A DNA stretch of 64,000 nucleotides from Streptomyces syringium. GTDB taxonomy: Bacteria > Actinomycetota > Actinomycetes > Streptomycetales > Streptomycetaceae. Shown here piece after piece: positions 42,018-49,250 of this stretch (positions within the stretch are counted from its first letter, which is position 1; the number at the start of each line of letters is the position of its first letter). The stretch covers positions 6,283,501 to 6,347,500 of the forward strand of contig NZ_JAGIOH010000001.1 in assembly GCF_017876625.1 (NCBI RefSeq), read 5' to 3'. The notes beneath the pieces are model-generated. The model searched no databases and had not been told where the DNA came from. It saw nothing but the letters and a program-made list of their open reading frames with translations. The position numbers and the translations under genes were made by a program.

Positions 42018-43601
42018 ATGGCAGTCATCTCTGGCAACTCCCCCCGGACCCCCGGCCCCCTCCTGCTCAAGCCCGGCACCGAATGGGCCACCGCCTGGCA
42101 GCGCTGCCTGGCGCTCGCCCCCGAGGCGTTCCGGGGTGAGCGCGTCCTGAACCTGTGGAACGGCACCTGGCAGGCCGACGGCCGGCCGCTGCCCGCCACG
42201 ACCCCCGTCGACGGCACCCCCATCGCCGGCCCGCCCCGCATGGAGAGGGCCACCGCCCGGCACGCCGTACGGGCCTCCCTCGACCAGCACCGCGCCTGGC
42301 GCGAGGTCTCGCTCGCCGAACGCAAGGCCCGGGTGGCCGCCACCCTCGACGCGCTCACCGAGCACCGCGACCTGCTCGCCCTCCTCCTCGTCTGGGAGAT
42401 CGGCAAGCCGTGGCGGACGGCCCGTGCGGACGTGGACCGGGCCATCGACGGCGTCCGCTGGTACGTGGAGGGCATCGACCCCATGATCGCCGGCCGGGTG
42501 CCGCTGCCCGGCCCGGTCAGCAACATCGCCAGCTGGAACTACCCGATGAGCGTGCTCGTCCACGCCATGCTCGTCCAGGCCCTCGCGGGCAACGCGGTCA
42601 TCGCGAAGACCCCCACCGACGGCGGGCTGGCCTGCCTGACCCTCGCCTGCGCCCTCGCGGCCCGCGAGGGGCTGCCGGTGACCCTGGTCAGCGGCAGCGG
42701 CGCCGAGCTGTCGGAGGCGCTGGTGCGCTCCCCGGAGATCGGCTGCGTCTCGTTCGTCGGCGGCCGCGACACCGGCGCGCGGGTCGCCACGGCGCTCGCG
42801 GACCTGGGCAAGCGCCACATCCTGGAACAGGAGGGCCTCAACACCTGGGGCGTGTGGAACTTCACCGGCTGGGACGCGCTGGCCCCGCAGATCCGCAAGA
42901 CCTTCGACTACGGCAAGCAGCGCTGCACGGCGTACCCGCGCTTCGTGGTCCAGCGGTCGGCGTTCGCGGACTTCCTCGCGGTCTACCTCCCGGCGGTGCG
43001 GTCGGTCACCCCCGGCCATCCGCTGGCGGTCGCCGACCCCGCGGACGCCCTGCCGGAGCCGGACTTCGGCCCCCTCATCAACGCCGCCAAGGCCAAGGAG
43101 CTGACCGACCAGGTGGCGGAGGCCATCGACCGGGGCGCGATCCCCCTGCACCGGGGCGACCTGGCCGACGGCCGTTTCCTGCCCGGCCAGGACCTCTCCG
43201 CCTACGTGGCCCCCGTGGCCCTCCTCAACCCGCCCCCGTCCTCGCCGCTGCACCACGCCGAACCGTTCGGGCCGGTCGACACGATCGTCCTCGTGGACAC
43301 CGAGGCCGAGCTCCTCGCCGCCATGAACGCCAGCAACGGCGCCCTCGTCGCCTCGCTCTCCACGGACGACGAGGCGGCGTACGAGCGGCTGGCCCCACAG
43401 ATCCGCGCCTTCAAGGTCGGCCGGGGCAAGCCGCGCTCGCGCGGTGACCGCGACGAGCTGTTCGGCGGCTTCGGGGCGTCGTGGCGCGGGGCGTTCGTGG
43501 GCGGGGAACTGCTGGTCCGGGCGGTGACGGACGGCCCGCGCGCGGCGGAGGAGCGGCTGCCGGGGAACTTCCCGGAATACCACCTGATGCCGAGGCGGTA
43601 G
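42018..43601 (+). CDS. Aldehyde dehydrogenase family protein
   Basis: 527 aa from the ATG at 42018. The oxyanion Asn is in NIASWNYPM near residue 173, the Glu region is ILEQEGLN near 273, and the nucleophile Cys is in GKQRCTAYPR near 303. The order and spacing are those of NAD(P)-dependent aldehyde dehydrogenases. The Glu motif departs from the usual ELGG and the P-W-N-F-P loop from Pro to Ser, so it belongs to a divergent subgroup. The substrate is unknown. Confidence 0.85.
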   Translation: MAVISGNSPRTPGPLLLKPGTEWATAWQRCLALAPEAFRGERVLNLWNGTWQADGRPLPATTPVDGTPIAGPPRMERATARHAVRASLDQHRAWREVSLAERKARVAATLDALTEHRDLLALLLVWEIGKPWRTARADVDRAIDGVRWYVEGIDPMIAGRVPLPGPVSNIASWNYPMSVLVHAMLVQALAGNAVIAKTPTDGGLACLTLACALAAREGLPVTLVSGSGAELSEALVRSPEIGCVSFVGGRDTGARVATALADLGKRHILEQEGLNTWGVWNFTGWDALAPQIRKTFDYGKQRCTAYPRFVVQRSAFADFLAVYLPAVRSVTPGHPLAVADPADALPEPDFGPLINAAKAKELTDQVAEAIDRGAIPLHRGDLADGRFLPGQDLSAYVAPVALLNPPPSSPLHHAEPFGPVDTIVLVDTEAELLAAMNASNGALVASLSTDDEAAYERLAPQIRAFKVGRGKPRSRGDRDELFGGFGASWRGAFVGGELLVRAVTDGPRAAEERLPGNFPEYHLMPRR

Positions 43602-43634
43602 CCGGGCCGGCCCGGGCTCGTGGGCGGGCCGGGA

Positions 43635-44966
43635 TCATCCGATGCCCTGACGGTCCGGCAGCAGCGAGAACTCCCGGTCGGCGGCCTCCGGCACCGTGCG
43701 CTCCACGGCCCGTTCCAGGAGCGCGCGGTGCCGCTCGAGCGGTGGCCGCCGGTCCTCGGGGGCCAGCCGCCACAGATCGTCCAGCGAGGCCATCAATCGC
43801 CGGGTGACCTGCGGATTGCCGATCGCGCAGCCGCGGATCTCGGTGAAGCCGAGGTCGACGAGGCCCGTCCACCCGGGCAGGTCCTGCACCAGCCGTACGA
43901 CGCCCTTCCCGTCACTGTGGTGCAGCGCCCCCAGCGGCCGGGCGGCCATCGCGGCCAGGAACTGGGTGATCCGGTCCAGGCACTGCACGGCGGTCGTCGG
44001 GTCGTTGACCGCGGGGGACAGGGCCCGCAGCGCGATGTCCGACAGCTGCCGCAGCCCGAACGCCAGATCCTGGTGGAAGGTCCGCTCGACCCCGACGGAG
44101 ACGGTGTACCGCAGCATCCGCTGCGGCGGCACCCCGCCCCCGCCGTGCACGGCCAGCAAGGGCGTCCCCGGCACCACGAAGTCCCCGATCCGGGGGATCA
44201 GCCGCAGCACCACCCCGTGCCGTCGCGCCACCCGCACCAGACGGGCGATGTTCACATCCCGCAGCACCCCCGCCCGCCCCGGATACGCGATCTCGGCCGT
44301 GGCCCCCGGCAGCGGTACGGCCCCGCTGTGCACCGTCCCGAGCCGGGCCAGCACCCGGAAGGACTCCCAGGTGATCCGATCGACGACATGGCCGACCCGC
44401 ATCAGCCGCAGGGTGGAGTTCACATACGCGATGAAGAGCACCAGGCTCACCAGCACCATGCACACGCAGACGACGCTGGAGACGAACGGCACCGTCTCCA
44501 CCGCGCGGGGATCGGTTTCGCCCTCGTACGACGCCTGCACCAGCAACGCGAACAGGAACGTCGCCAGGAACACCGCGAACGTGCTCTTGGTGATCCTGCT
44601 GCGGACGTAGAGCCGTACGACGCGCGGTGAGAACTGCCCACTGGCCATCTGGAGCGCGACGAGTGAGATGGAGAACACGACACCGATGAAGGTCAGCATC
44701 GCCGAGCCCACGGTCGTGACGATCGTCTTGGTGTCGTCGGCGACGGCGATCAGCGACTCGACGGTGTCGTAGTCCTGCTCCTCCTGCAGCACCTCGATCA
44801 GCAGCCGGTCCAGCTCCAGCACCCCGGCGGCCAGCAGCCCCGCCGCCACCAGCCCCACGGTCGGTGTGAACCAGAACGTGTCCCGCAGGTGCTCCCGCAA
44901 CGGCGACAAGGCCCGCGGCCGCCGCGGTGCGCTCCTCGGCGGGGCGAAGTGTCCCTCTTTGCCCAT
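43635..44966 (-). CDS. DUF2254 membrane protein
   Basis: 443 aa. Four membrane helices are seen in the first half: about residues 33-50, 84-105, 130-150 and 168-188. A soluble part follows with RVLRDVNIARL-like and DIALRALSPAVNDPTTAVQC, the latter a DUF2254 hallmark. Function of the family is unknown. It converges on the aldehyde dehydrogenase gene with a 33-bp gap. Confidence 0.88.
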   Translation of the reverse strand: MGKEGHFAPPRSAPRRPRALSPLREHLRDTFWFTPTVGLVAAGLLAAGVLELDRLLIEVLQEEQDYDTVESLIAVADDTKTIVTTVGSAMLTFIGVVFSISLVALQMASGQFSPRVVRLYVRSRITKSTFAVFLATFLFALLVQASYEGETDPRAVETVPFVSSVVCVCMVLVSLVLFIAYVNSTLRLMRVGHVVDRITWESFRVLARLGTVHSGAVPLPGATAEIAYPGRAGVLRDVNIARLVRVARRHGVVLRLIPRIGDFVVPGTPLLAVHGGGGVPPQRMLRYTVSVGVERTFHQDLAFGLRQLSDIALRALSPAVNDPTTAVQCLDRITQFLAAMAARPLGALHHSDGKGVVRLVQDLPGWTGLVDLGFTEIRGCAIGNPQVTRRLMASLDDLWRLAPEDRRPPLERHRALLERAVERTVPEAADREFSLLPDRQGIG

Positions 44967-45000
44967 AAAAGGACCTTATGCCCCCTGGGGAATACCCAGG

Positions 45001-45029
45001 TGAAAGGCACTCCGAAACCTTGGTATTGT
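45001..45029 (+). promoter_or_regulatory. Promoter of tRNA-Leu copy 1
   Basis: TGAAAG (45001-45006) and TATTGT (45024-45029) with a 17-base spacer, about 43 bases before the tRNA. The whole segment is identical to 46846-46874. Confidence 0.6.
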
Positions 45030-45071
45030 TATCCATGTCGCCGCGGGGAACACCTGCGGGACGCACACCCG

Positions 45072-45159
45072 GTCCGGGTGGCGGAATGGCAGACGCGCTA
45101 GCTTGAGGTGCTAGTGCCCTTTATCGGGCGTGGGGGTTCAAGTCCCCCCTCGGACACCA
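45072..45159 (+). tRNA. tRNA-Leu (GAG), copy 1
   Basis: 88 bases including an encoded CCA. The acceptor GTCCGGG pairs with CTCGGAC. The anticodon stem is CTAGC/GCTAG around TTGAGGT, giving anticodon GAG (CUC/CUU codons). The long variable arm TGCCCTTTATCGGGCG and T-arm GGTTCAAGTCC are typical of class II tRNA-Leu. Confidence 0.97.
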
Positions 45160-45166
45160 GTAGAGA

Positions 45167-45189
45167 CCCCAGCTTTTGCTGGGGTTTTT
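45167..45189 (+). terminator. Rho-independent terminator of tRNA-Leu copy 1
   Basis: CCCCAGC-TTTT-GCTGGGG followed by TTTTT, 7 bases after the tRNA. Confidence 0.9.
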
Positions 45190-45331
45190 CTGTGTTTGGG
45201 AGGCGGTGTGACCCGAGGCGTGCCCGAGGGTCGGCCGGCAGCCCAGAGATATTGCCGTTCGACCGGACGCGGTGCCCAAGGCCCCGCCCCGGCAGCAGCC
45301 GCTGTGCTGCGCTCCCAGAGATCCCCGAGGC

Positions 45332-46783
45332 ATGAACGTTTCCCTCACTGACCGCAAGACCGACGATCAGCCCACCGGTTCGACGGGCGGGCGCCCCACC
45401 CGGGTGGCCGTACTGGTCACCGCGCTCCTCACCGCCTGCATCGCCTTCCAGCTCAACGCGAGCATGCTCAGCCCCGCACTGAAGAGCATCGAGGACAGCC
45501 TCGGTGCCGACTCCGCGGAGATCGGCCTCACGCAGACGGCGTTCTTCACCTCCGCCGCCCTGTTCTCGCTCTTCCTGCCGCGCCTCGGCGATGTCATCGG
45601 CCGCCGGAAGGTACTGGCCGGAATGCTCGTGCTCATGGCGGTCGGCTGCGTGGTCGCCGCGCTGGCGACGAGCGTGCCGATGCTCTTCGTCGGCCGTGTC
45701 ATCCAGGGCGTCTCCGGCCCGACCGTCCCGCTCTGCCTGATCATGCTGCGGGTCGAGATCACCGAGCCGAAGCGGTACGGCACCCTGCTGGGCGTGATCA
45801 CCGCGGTCAACGGCGGCATCGCCGGCGTCGACTCCCTGGCCGGCGGCTTCCTCGCCGACAACCACGGCTTCGAGGCCGTCTTCTGGTCGATGGCCGTCGT
45901 GGCGGTCGTCGCCACCGTCCTCGTCGCCACCCTGACCCCCGAGTCCAAGGTCCCCGCCGCGAGCCGCATGGACTGGCGGGGCGTCGCACTCCTCGTCGTC
46001 TCCGTCGGCTCGCTGCTCATCGCCCTGAACGAGGCCGGCAAGCTCGCCGCCGCGAACTGGCTCCTGGTCGGCGGGCTCGTGGCCGTCGCCGCCGTCGCCT
46101 TCGCCCTGTTCTGGCGGACCGAGGACCGCACGCCCCACCCGCTGGTCGCCACCGGTCACCTGCGCCGGCGCGCCACCTGGGCGACCCTGCTGACCACCGT
46201 GCTCACCATGACGGGCGTGTTCGCCGTCATGAACGGCCTGATCCCGGCGTTCGCCCAGGACGCCGAGGCGGGCCTCGGTATGACCGCCGAGCAGTCCGCG
46301 TGGTGGACCCTGACGCCCTACGCCCTCGCGGGCCTGGCCATGGGCCCCCTCGCCGGCCGCCTCGCCGCCACCTTCGGCTACGGCCGCGTCCTGCGCCTCG
46401 GCCTCGTCGGCGCCGCGGCCTCGGTCGTCCTGATGATCCTCACGATCCCGGCCCACTCGCGCGTCATGCTGCTGGCGGCGTCGATCCTCGTGGGCATCAC
46501 CTACGCGGGCGTGGCGAACATCGTCCTCAACGGCCTCGGCATCGTCCACTCCCCGACGGACAACCCGGGCTTCCTCCCGGGCCTCAACGCGGGCGCCTTC
46601 AACCTCGGCGCGGGCCTCAGCTTCGCGCTCCTCTACGCGGTCAAGACGGCCACGGCTCCCACGGACGCGACCTCGTCCACCGGCTACACCTCCGGCATGA
46701 TCGCGGGCGTCGCCATCCTGGGCGCCGCGCTCGCGGCATCGTTCCTGATCCCGAAGCCGGTGTCGGCGGAGGCACGGGACTGA
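45332..46783 (+). CDS. MFS transporter (DHA2-like)
   Basis: 483 aa from the ATG at 45332; the only nearby ribosome site is a weak GAGG. About 12-14 membrane helices. TM1 holds FQLNASMLSPALKSIED, loop 2-3 holds LPRLGDVIGRRK (motif A), and TM4 holds GRVIQGVSGPTVPLC. It resembles the drug:H+ antiporter-2 group of actinobacteria. The gene lies between two copies of the same tRNA-Leu gene. The substrate is unknown. Confidence 0.9.
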   Translation: MNVSLTDRKTDDQPTGSTGGRPTRVAVLVTALLTACIAFQLNASMLSPALKSIEDSLGADSAEIGLTQTAFFTSAALFSLFLPRLGDVIGRRKVLAGMLVLMAVGCVVAALATSVPMLFVGRVIQGVSGPTVPLCLIMLRVEITEPKRYGTLLGVITAVNGGIAGVDSLAGGFLADNHGFEAVFWSMAVVAVVATVLVATLTPESKVPAASRMDWRGVALLVVSVGSLLIALNEAGKLAAANWLLVGGLVAVAAVAFALFWRTEDRTPHPLVATGHLRRRATWATLLTTVLTMTGVFAVMNGLIPAFAQDAEAGLGMTAEQSAWWTLTPYALAGLAMGPLAGRLAATFGYGRVLRLGLVGAAASVVLMILTIPAHSRVMLLAASILVGITYAGVANIVLNGLGIVHSPTDNPGFLPGLNAGAFNLGAGLSFALLYAVKTATAPTDATSSTGYTSGMIAGVAILGAALAASFLIPKPVSAEARD

Positions 46784-46794
46784 GACCGGTCGGT

Positions 46795-46826
46795 CCGCCC
46801 CGGGGTTCTCACCCGCCCCGGGGCGG
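46795..46826 (+). terminator. Terminator after the MFS gene
   Basis: CCGCCCCGGGG and CCCCGGGGCGG form a perfect 11-bp stem around a 10-base loop, 12 bases past the stop codon. Confidence 0.75.
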
Positions 46827-46845
46827 CCGTGCCTCACTGACCTGC

Positions 46846-46874
46846 TGAAAGGCACTCCGAAACCTTGGTATTGT
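46846..46874 (+). promoter_or_regulatory. Promoter of tRNA-Leu copy 2
   Basis: TGAAAG (46846-46851), 17-base spacer, TATTGT (46869-46874). Identical to the promoter of copy 1. Confidence 0.6.
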
Positions 46875-46918
46875 TGGCCGTGCCGCTGCGGGGGAACACC
46901 TCGCGGAGACAACACCTG

Positions 46919-47006
46919 GTCCGGGTGGCGGAATGGCAGACGCGCTAGCTTGAGGTGCTAGTGCCCTTTATCGGGCGTGGGGGTTCAAGTCCCCCCTCGG
47001 ACACCA
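46919..47006 (+). tRNA. tRNA-Leu (GAG), copy 2
   Basis: 88 bases, identical in sequence to copy 1 at 45072-45159, including the anticodon GAG and the encoded CCA. The flanks differ, apart from the duplicated promoter segment. Confidence 0.97.
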
Positions 47007-47332
47007 GCTGGGACCCCACTCCGGTGGGGTTCTTTGCTTTTCCGGGTCGGATCGCACGTCCTGATCTTCCGCCGTGCGGGGCGGAGTGGATCTTCTCCGC
47101 CGCGTCGAGGACCAGCGACGACCGAGATCCGGTGGCCGTTGGGCCCGCCCCGGACGACGTGTGCGTCTGCGTCATCCTGCCCGTCGTCCTCCCAGCCGCA
47201 CTCCGGGCAGATCTCGAAGTTGGCCCGTTCTTCCAGGGTCTGCTGGAAGCAACAGGGACACGCGATCACGCCATGCGCGGTGTCGTCCGACGGGCGGCTG
47301 GAGGGTTCGTTGCAAGCCATGCCTGGCGTCAT
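46985..47332 (-). pseudogene. CPCC-family Cys-rich ORF running into a tRNA
   Basis: A 115-codon frame whose residues about 24-68 match the Cys-rich CPCC family: ACPCCFQQTLEERANFEICP, then ECGWEDDGQDDADAH and RGGPNG. The core Cys residues are intact. Beyond RISVVAGPRRG it no longer resembles the family and continues antisense through the terminator and 22 bases of tRNA-Leu copy 2 to its stop. The C-terminus is therefore probably lost or replaced, and the gene may be a remnant. Function of the family is unknown. Confidence 0.5.
47014..47034 (+). terminator. Terminator of tRNA-Leu copy 2
   Basis: CCCCAC-TCCG-GTGGGG followed by TTCTTTGCTTTT, 7 bases after the tRNA. Confidence 0.8.
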
Positions 47333-47373
47333 CCCGCTCCCGCGATTGATCCAAACGGAAGCCCCTGGGGCGG

Positions 47374-47436
47374 GGTGACCTGACGGACGCCGCGTGGGAA
47401 CGGCTGCGGCCGTTCCTGTCGGTCAGCAACGGACGT
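47374..47436 (+). pseudogene. Transposase N-terminal remnant (IS5-type)
   Basis: In frame from 47374 the translation reads GDLTDAAWERLRPFLSVSNGR. This is the typical start of IS5-family (DUF4096) transposases in Streptomyces. After about 21 codons the similarity ends and no catalytic DDE region follows. It marks an old insertion beside the tRNA. Confidence 0.65.
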
Positions 47437-47493
47437 TGGCCTGTGGCGGGAAGGCCGGCAGTCAACATGAGCGTCCGGACCAACTCCTGGGGT

Positions 47494-47997
47494 TCAGAGT
47501 GCGCCACAATCGTCGATGACGATCTTTTTCGAAGTCCTGCCCGAATCGGAGCCGTAGGCCTCGACCTTGCGGATGTGCTCGTAGCCCTCGACCACACTGC
47601 CGAATACGACATGCTTGCCGTCCAGCCAGGAGGTCGTTGCAGTGCAGATGAAGAACTGCGAGCCGTTTGTGTTCGGCCCCGCGTTGGCCATACTCAGGAT
47701 TCCGGGGCCGGTGTGCTTCAGAACGAAGTTCTCGTCCTCGAACTTTTCTCCGTAGATGCTCTTGCCACCCGTACCGTTGTGGTTGGTGAAATCCCCGCCC
47801 TGGGCCATGAAGTTGGGGATGACTCGGTGGAAGGTCGAACCCTTGTAGCCGAATCCGTTCTGTCCGGTCGACAACTCCAGGAAGTTGCGCGCGGTCCTGG
47901 GGACAACGTCTTCACGCAGTTCCATGACGACCCGACCGATCTTTTGGCTGTCGGCGGACAGGTCGAAGTAGACACGTGGAATGCTCATGCGGCCCAT
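47494..47997 (-). CDS. Peptidyl-prolyl isomerase, eukaryote-like cyclophilin A type
   Basis: 167 aa from the ATG at 47997, or 164 aa from an ATG at 47988 that gives the more usual MSIPRVYFDL start. It keeps the catalytic and cyclosporin-binding residues in their normal setting: FHRVIPNFMAQGGDFT (Arg, Phe, Met, Gln), MANAGPNTNGSQFFI and WLDGKHVVFG (Trp and His). GTGGKSIYGEKFEDENF is a segment typical of eukaryotic cyclophilin A. A related cyclophilin is known from Streptomyces chrysomallus. Codon use here is less G/C-rich than in neighbours. It helps fold cytosolic proteins. Confidence 0.93.
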   Translation of the reverse strand: MGRMSIPRVYFDLSADSQKIGRVVMELREDVVPRTARNFLELSTGQNGFGYKGSTFHRVIPNFMAQGGDFTNHNGTGGKSIYGEKFEDENFVLKHTGPGILSMANAGPNTNGSQFFICTATTSWLDGKHVVFGSVVEGYEHIRKVEAYGSDSGRTSKKIVIDDCGAL

Positions 47998-48249
47998 GGT
48001 CGCATCTGCGGACCCCTCTCCGGGGATTGGTCGACTCGGTGAGTCTCGCTGCTCAGGAGTGGACCGCGAAGCCAGACGGGGCCGGATGACCGGCGAACGC
48101 CGGTGTCTCCGCCTCCCGACGTCGCCTGATCGTGCGTCTCACGGTGAGCGGAATTCCACCTTTGGGGCGAAGCCATCGGTCCCGCTCAGGCACGTCCGGC
48201 CGATTCGGCTACGAACATGATCGACCGGGCACGTCGCGCACCCGAGGAG
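47998..48249. other. Intergenic stretch without a recognised gene
   Basis: Together with the terminator at 48250-48289 this forms a 402-bp gap between two minus-strand genes. Open frames here lack third-position bias. It should hold the cyclophilin promoter, but I cannot place it. Confidence 0.5.
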
Positions 48250-48289
48250 AAGGGCTCCTACCCCGTCCGCGGCGGGGGTAGGAGCCCTT
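48250..48289. terminator. Strong terminator hairpin, 15-bp stem
   Basis: A perfect 15-bp inverted repeat (AAGGGCTCCTACCCC and its complement at 48275-48289) around a 10-base loop. It ends transcription of the minus-strand gene 48400-48930. Confidence 0.85.
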
Positions 48290-48399
48290 CGGTGCTCGTG
48301 CATGCGCGCATATGGTGATGGGTTCGGGTGGAGGCTGCACGGCTTCCTGGGCAGGACGCGAGCCGCGCCCCCGGCCCTCACCAGCCGCGCGGGACGGCG

Positions 48400-48930
48400 T
48401 CAGCCGAAGCACCCAACTGTTTCGTTGAAGCCCGCACAGTGCCACTTACCCCACCAGTAGCAGGCCTCGCCGCTCACCTGAAGGCACTTCTTCTCGCCGT
48501 GGATCCCCACGCTCAACTTGCCCCAGACCACTCCGAGGCTCTTCTCCCAGCTGATGCTGTTCAACTTGGAGTTGAGGTTGAAGCCCTCCTTCCAGATCAC
48601 CTTGCCGGACAGCTTGATGCCTACCTCCGCGCGCAGTACCCAGTCCTTGCCGAACGAGAACTCGGCGCCGCCGTAGACGCTGATGGGGCCAATGATCCTG
48701 ATCTCCCAGGGCTCCCACTTGTCGGCCTCACCGGACAAGAGCTTGGTGACCTCGGGGGCTTCCACGCCCTTGTCCTCGAAGGCCTGAGCCTCCGCGATGT
48801 AGTCCCGCTTCAGCTCCTCGGCGGTCGTGCCGGGATCTCCTTCCGCCTTCAGGTCGTTGATGTTCCGGGCCAGTTGCTCCCAGACGCCGGGGTCGATCCC
48901 TTGTAGCCCGGTAGAAGCGTCAGTCGCCAT
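48400..48930 (-). CDS. Hypothetical protein, Trp/Cys-rich C-terminus
   Basis: 176 aa from the ATG at 48930 with AAAGGGGACGAG upstream. No signal peptide. The first third is charged and helical (WEQLARNINDLKAEGDPGTT). The middle is beta-rich (YGGAEFSFGKDWVLRAEVGI), and the end holds Cys and Trp (CLQVSGEACYWWGKWHCAGF). Base composition is clearly lower in G+C than nearby genes, which suggests recent acquisition. I do not recognise the family. It could be a small structural or toxin-like protein, but nothing proves it. Confidence 0.65.
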   Translation of the reverse strand: MATDASTGLQGIDPGVWEQLARNINDLKAEGDPGTTAEELKRDYIAEAQAFEDKGVEAPEVTKLLSGEADKWEPWEIRIIGPISVYGGAEFSFGKDWVLRAEVGIKLSGKVIWKEGFNLNSKLNSISWEKSLGVVWGKLSVGIHGEKKCLQVSGEACYWWGKWHCAGFNETVGCFG

Positions 48931-49250
48931 GTTCTCGTCCCCTTTCGTCGGAGCCGCGCCACGTTTGCAGAGCGCGGCGTTGGTGAATGTCGGCCGGGCG
49001 CTCTGCCGTGGGCACTCCGCGCCCGGGAATCTGCACTCTGCGCGTGCCCGACCTTTACGCATCAACCCGCGAATACCATCTGGTTCACCGCATAGCGTGA
49101 AGATTCGCTCACACGTACGCCAGTAAGGACCGGTGCCGGCGGAACGACAGCCCCCGATTGCGCCCCGTTGAGGCCCGGCGACCCTTCCCCCACGATGAGG
49201 GGACAGCGGCCTGACCGCCGCGCCACGGGCGGGACGAGGGGGAGACGTCA
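48931..49250. other. 320-bp divergent intergenic region
   Basis: It separates the hypothetical gene from the flavin monooxygenase gene and must contain both promoters. I see no tRNA, repeat or clear operator in it. Confidence 0.5.

Noticed and set aside
40915..43601. fdhD and aldehyde dehydrogenase as a formate-metabolism operon
   Set aside because: They are divergent, 269 bp apart, and no formate dehydrogenase or molybdenum cofactor gene is present.
45072..47006. MFS gene between tRNA copies as an integrative element
   Set aside because: No integrase, excisionase or partial-tRNA attachment repeat is seen; the complete tRNA and its promoter are duplicated.
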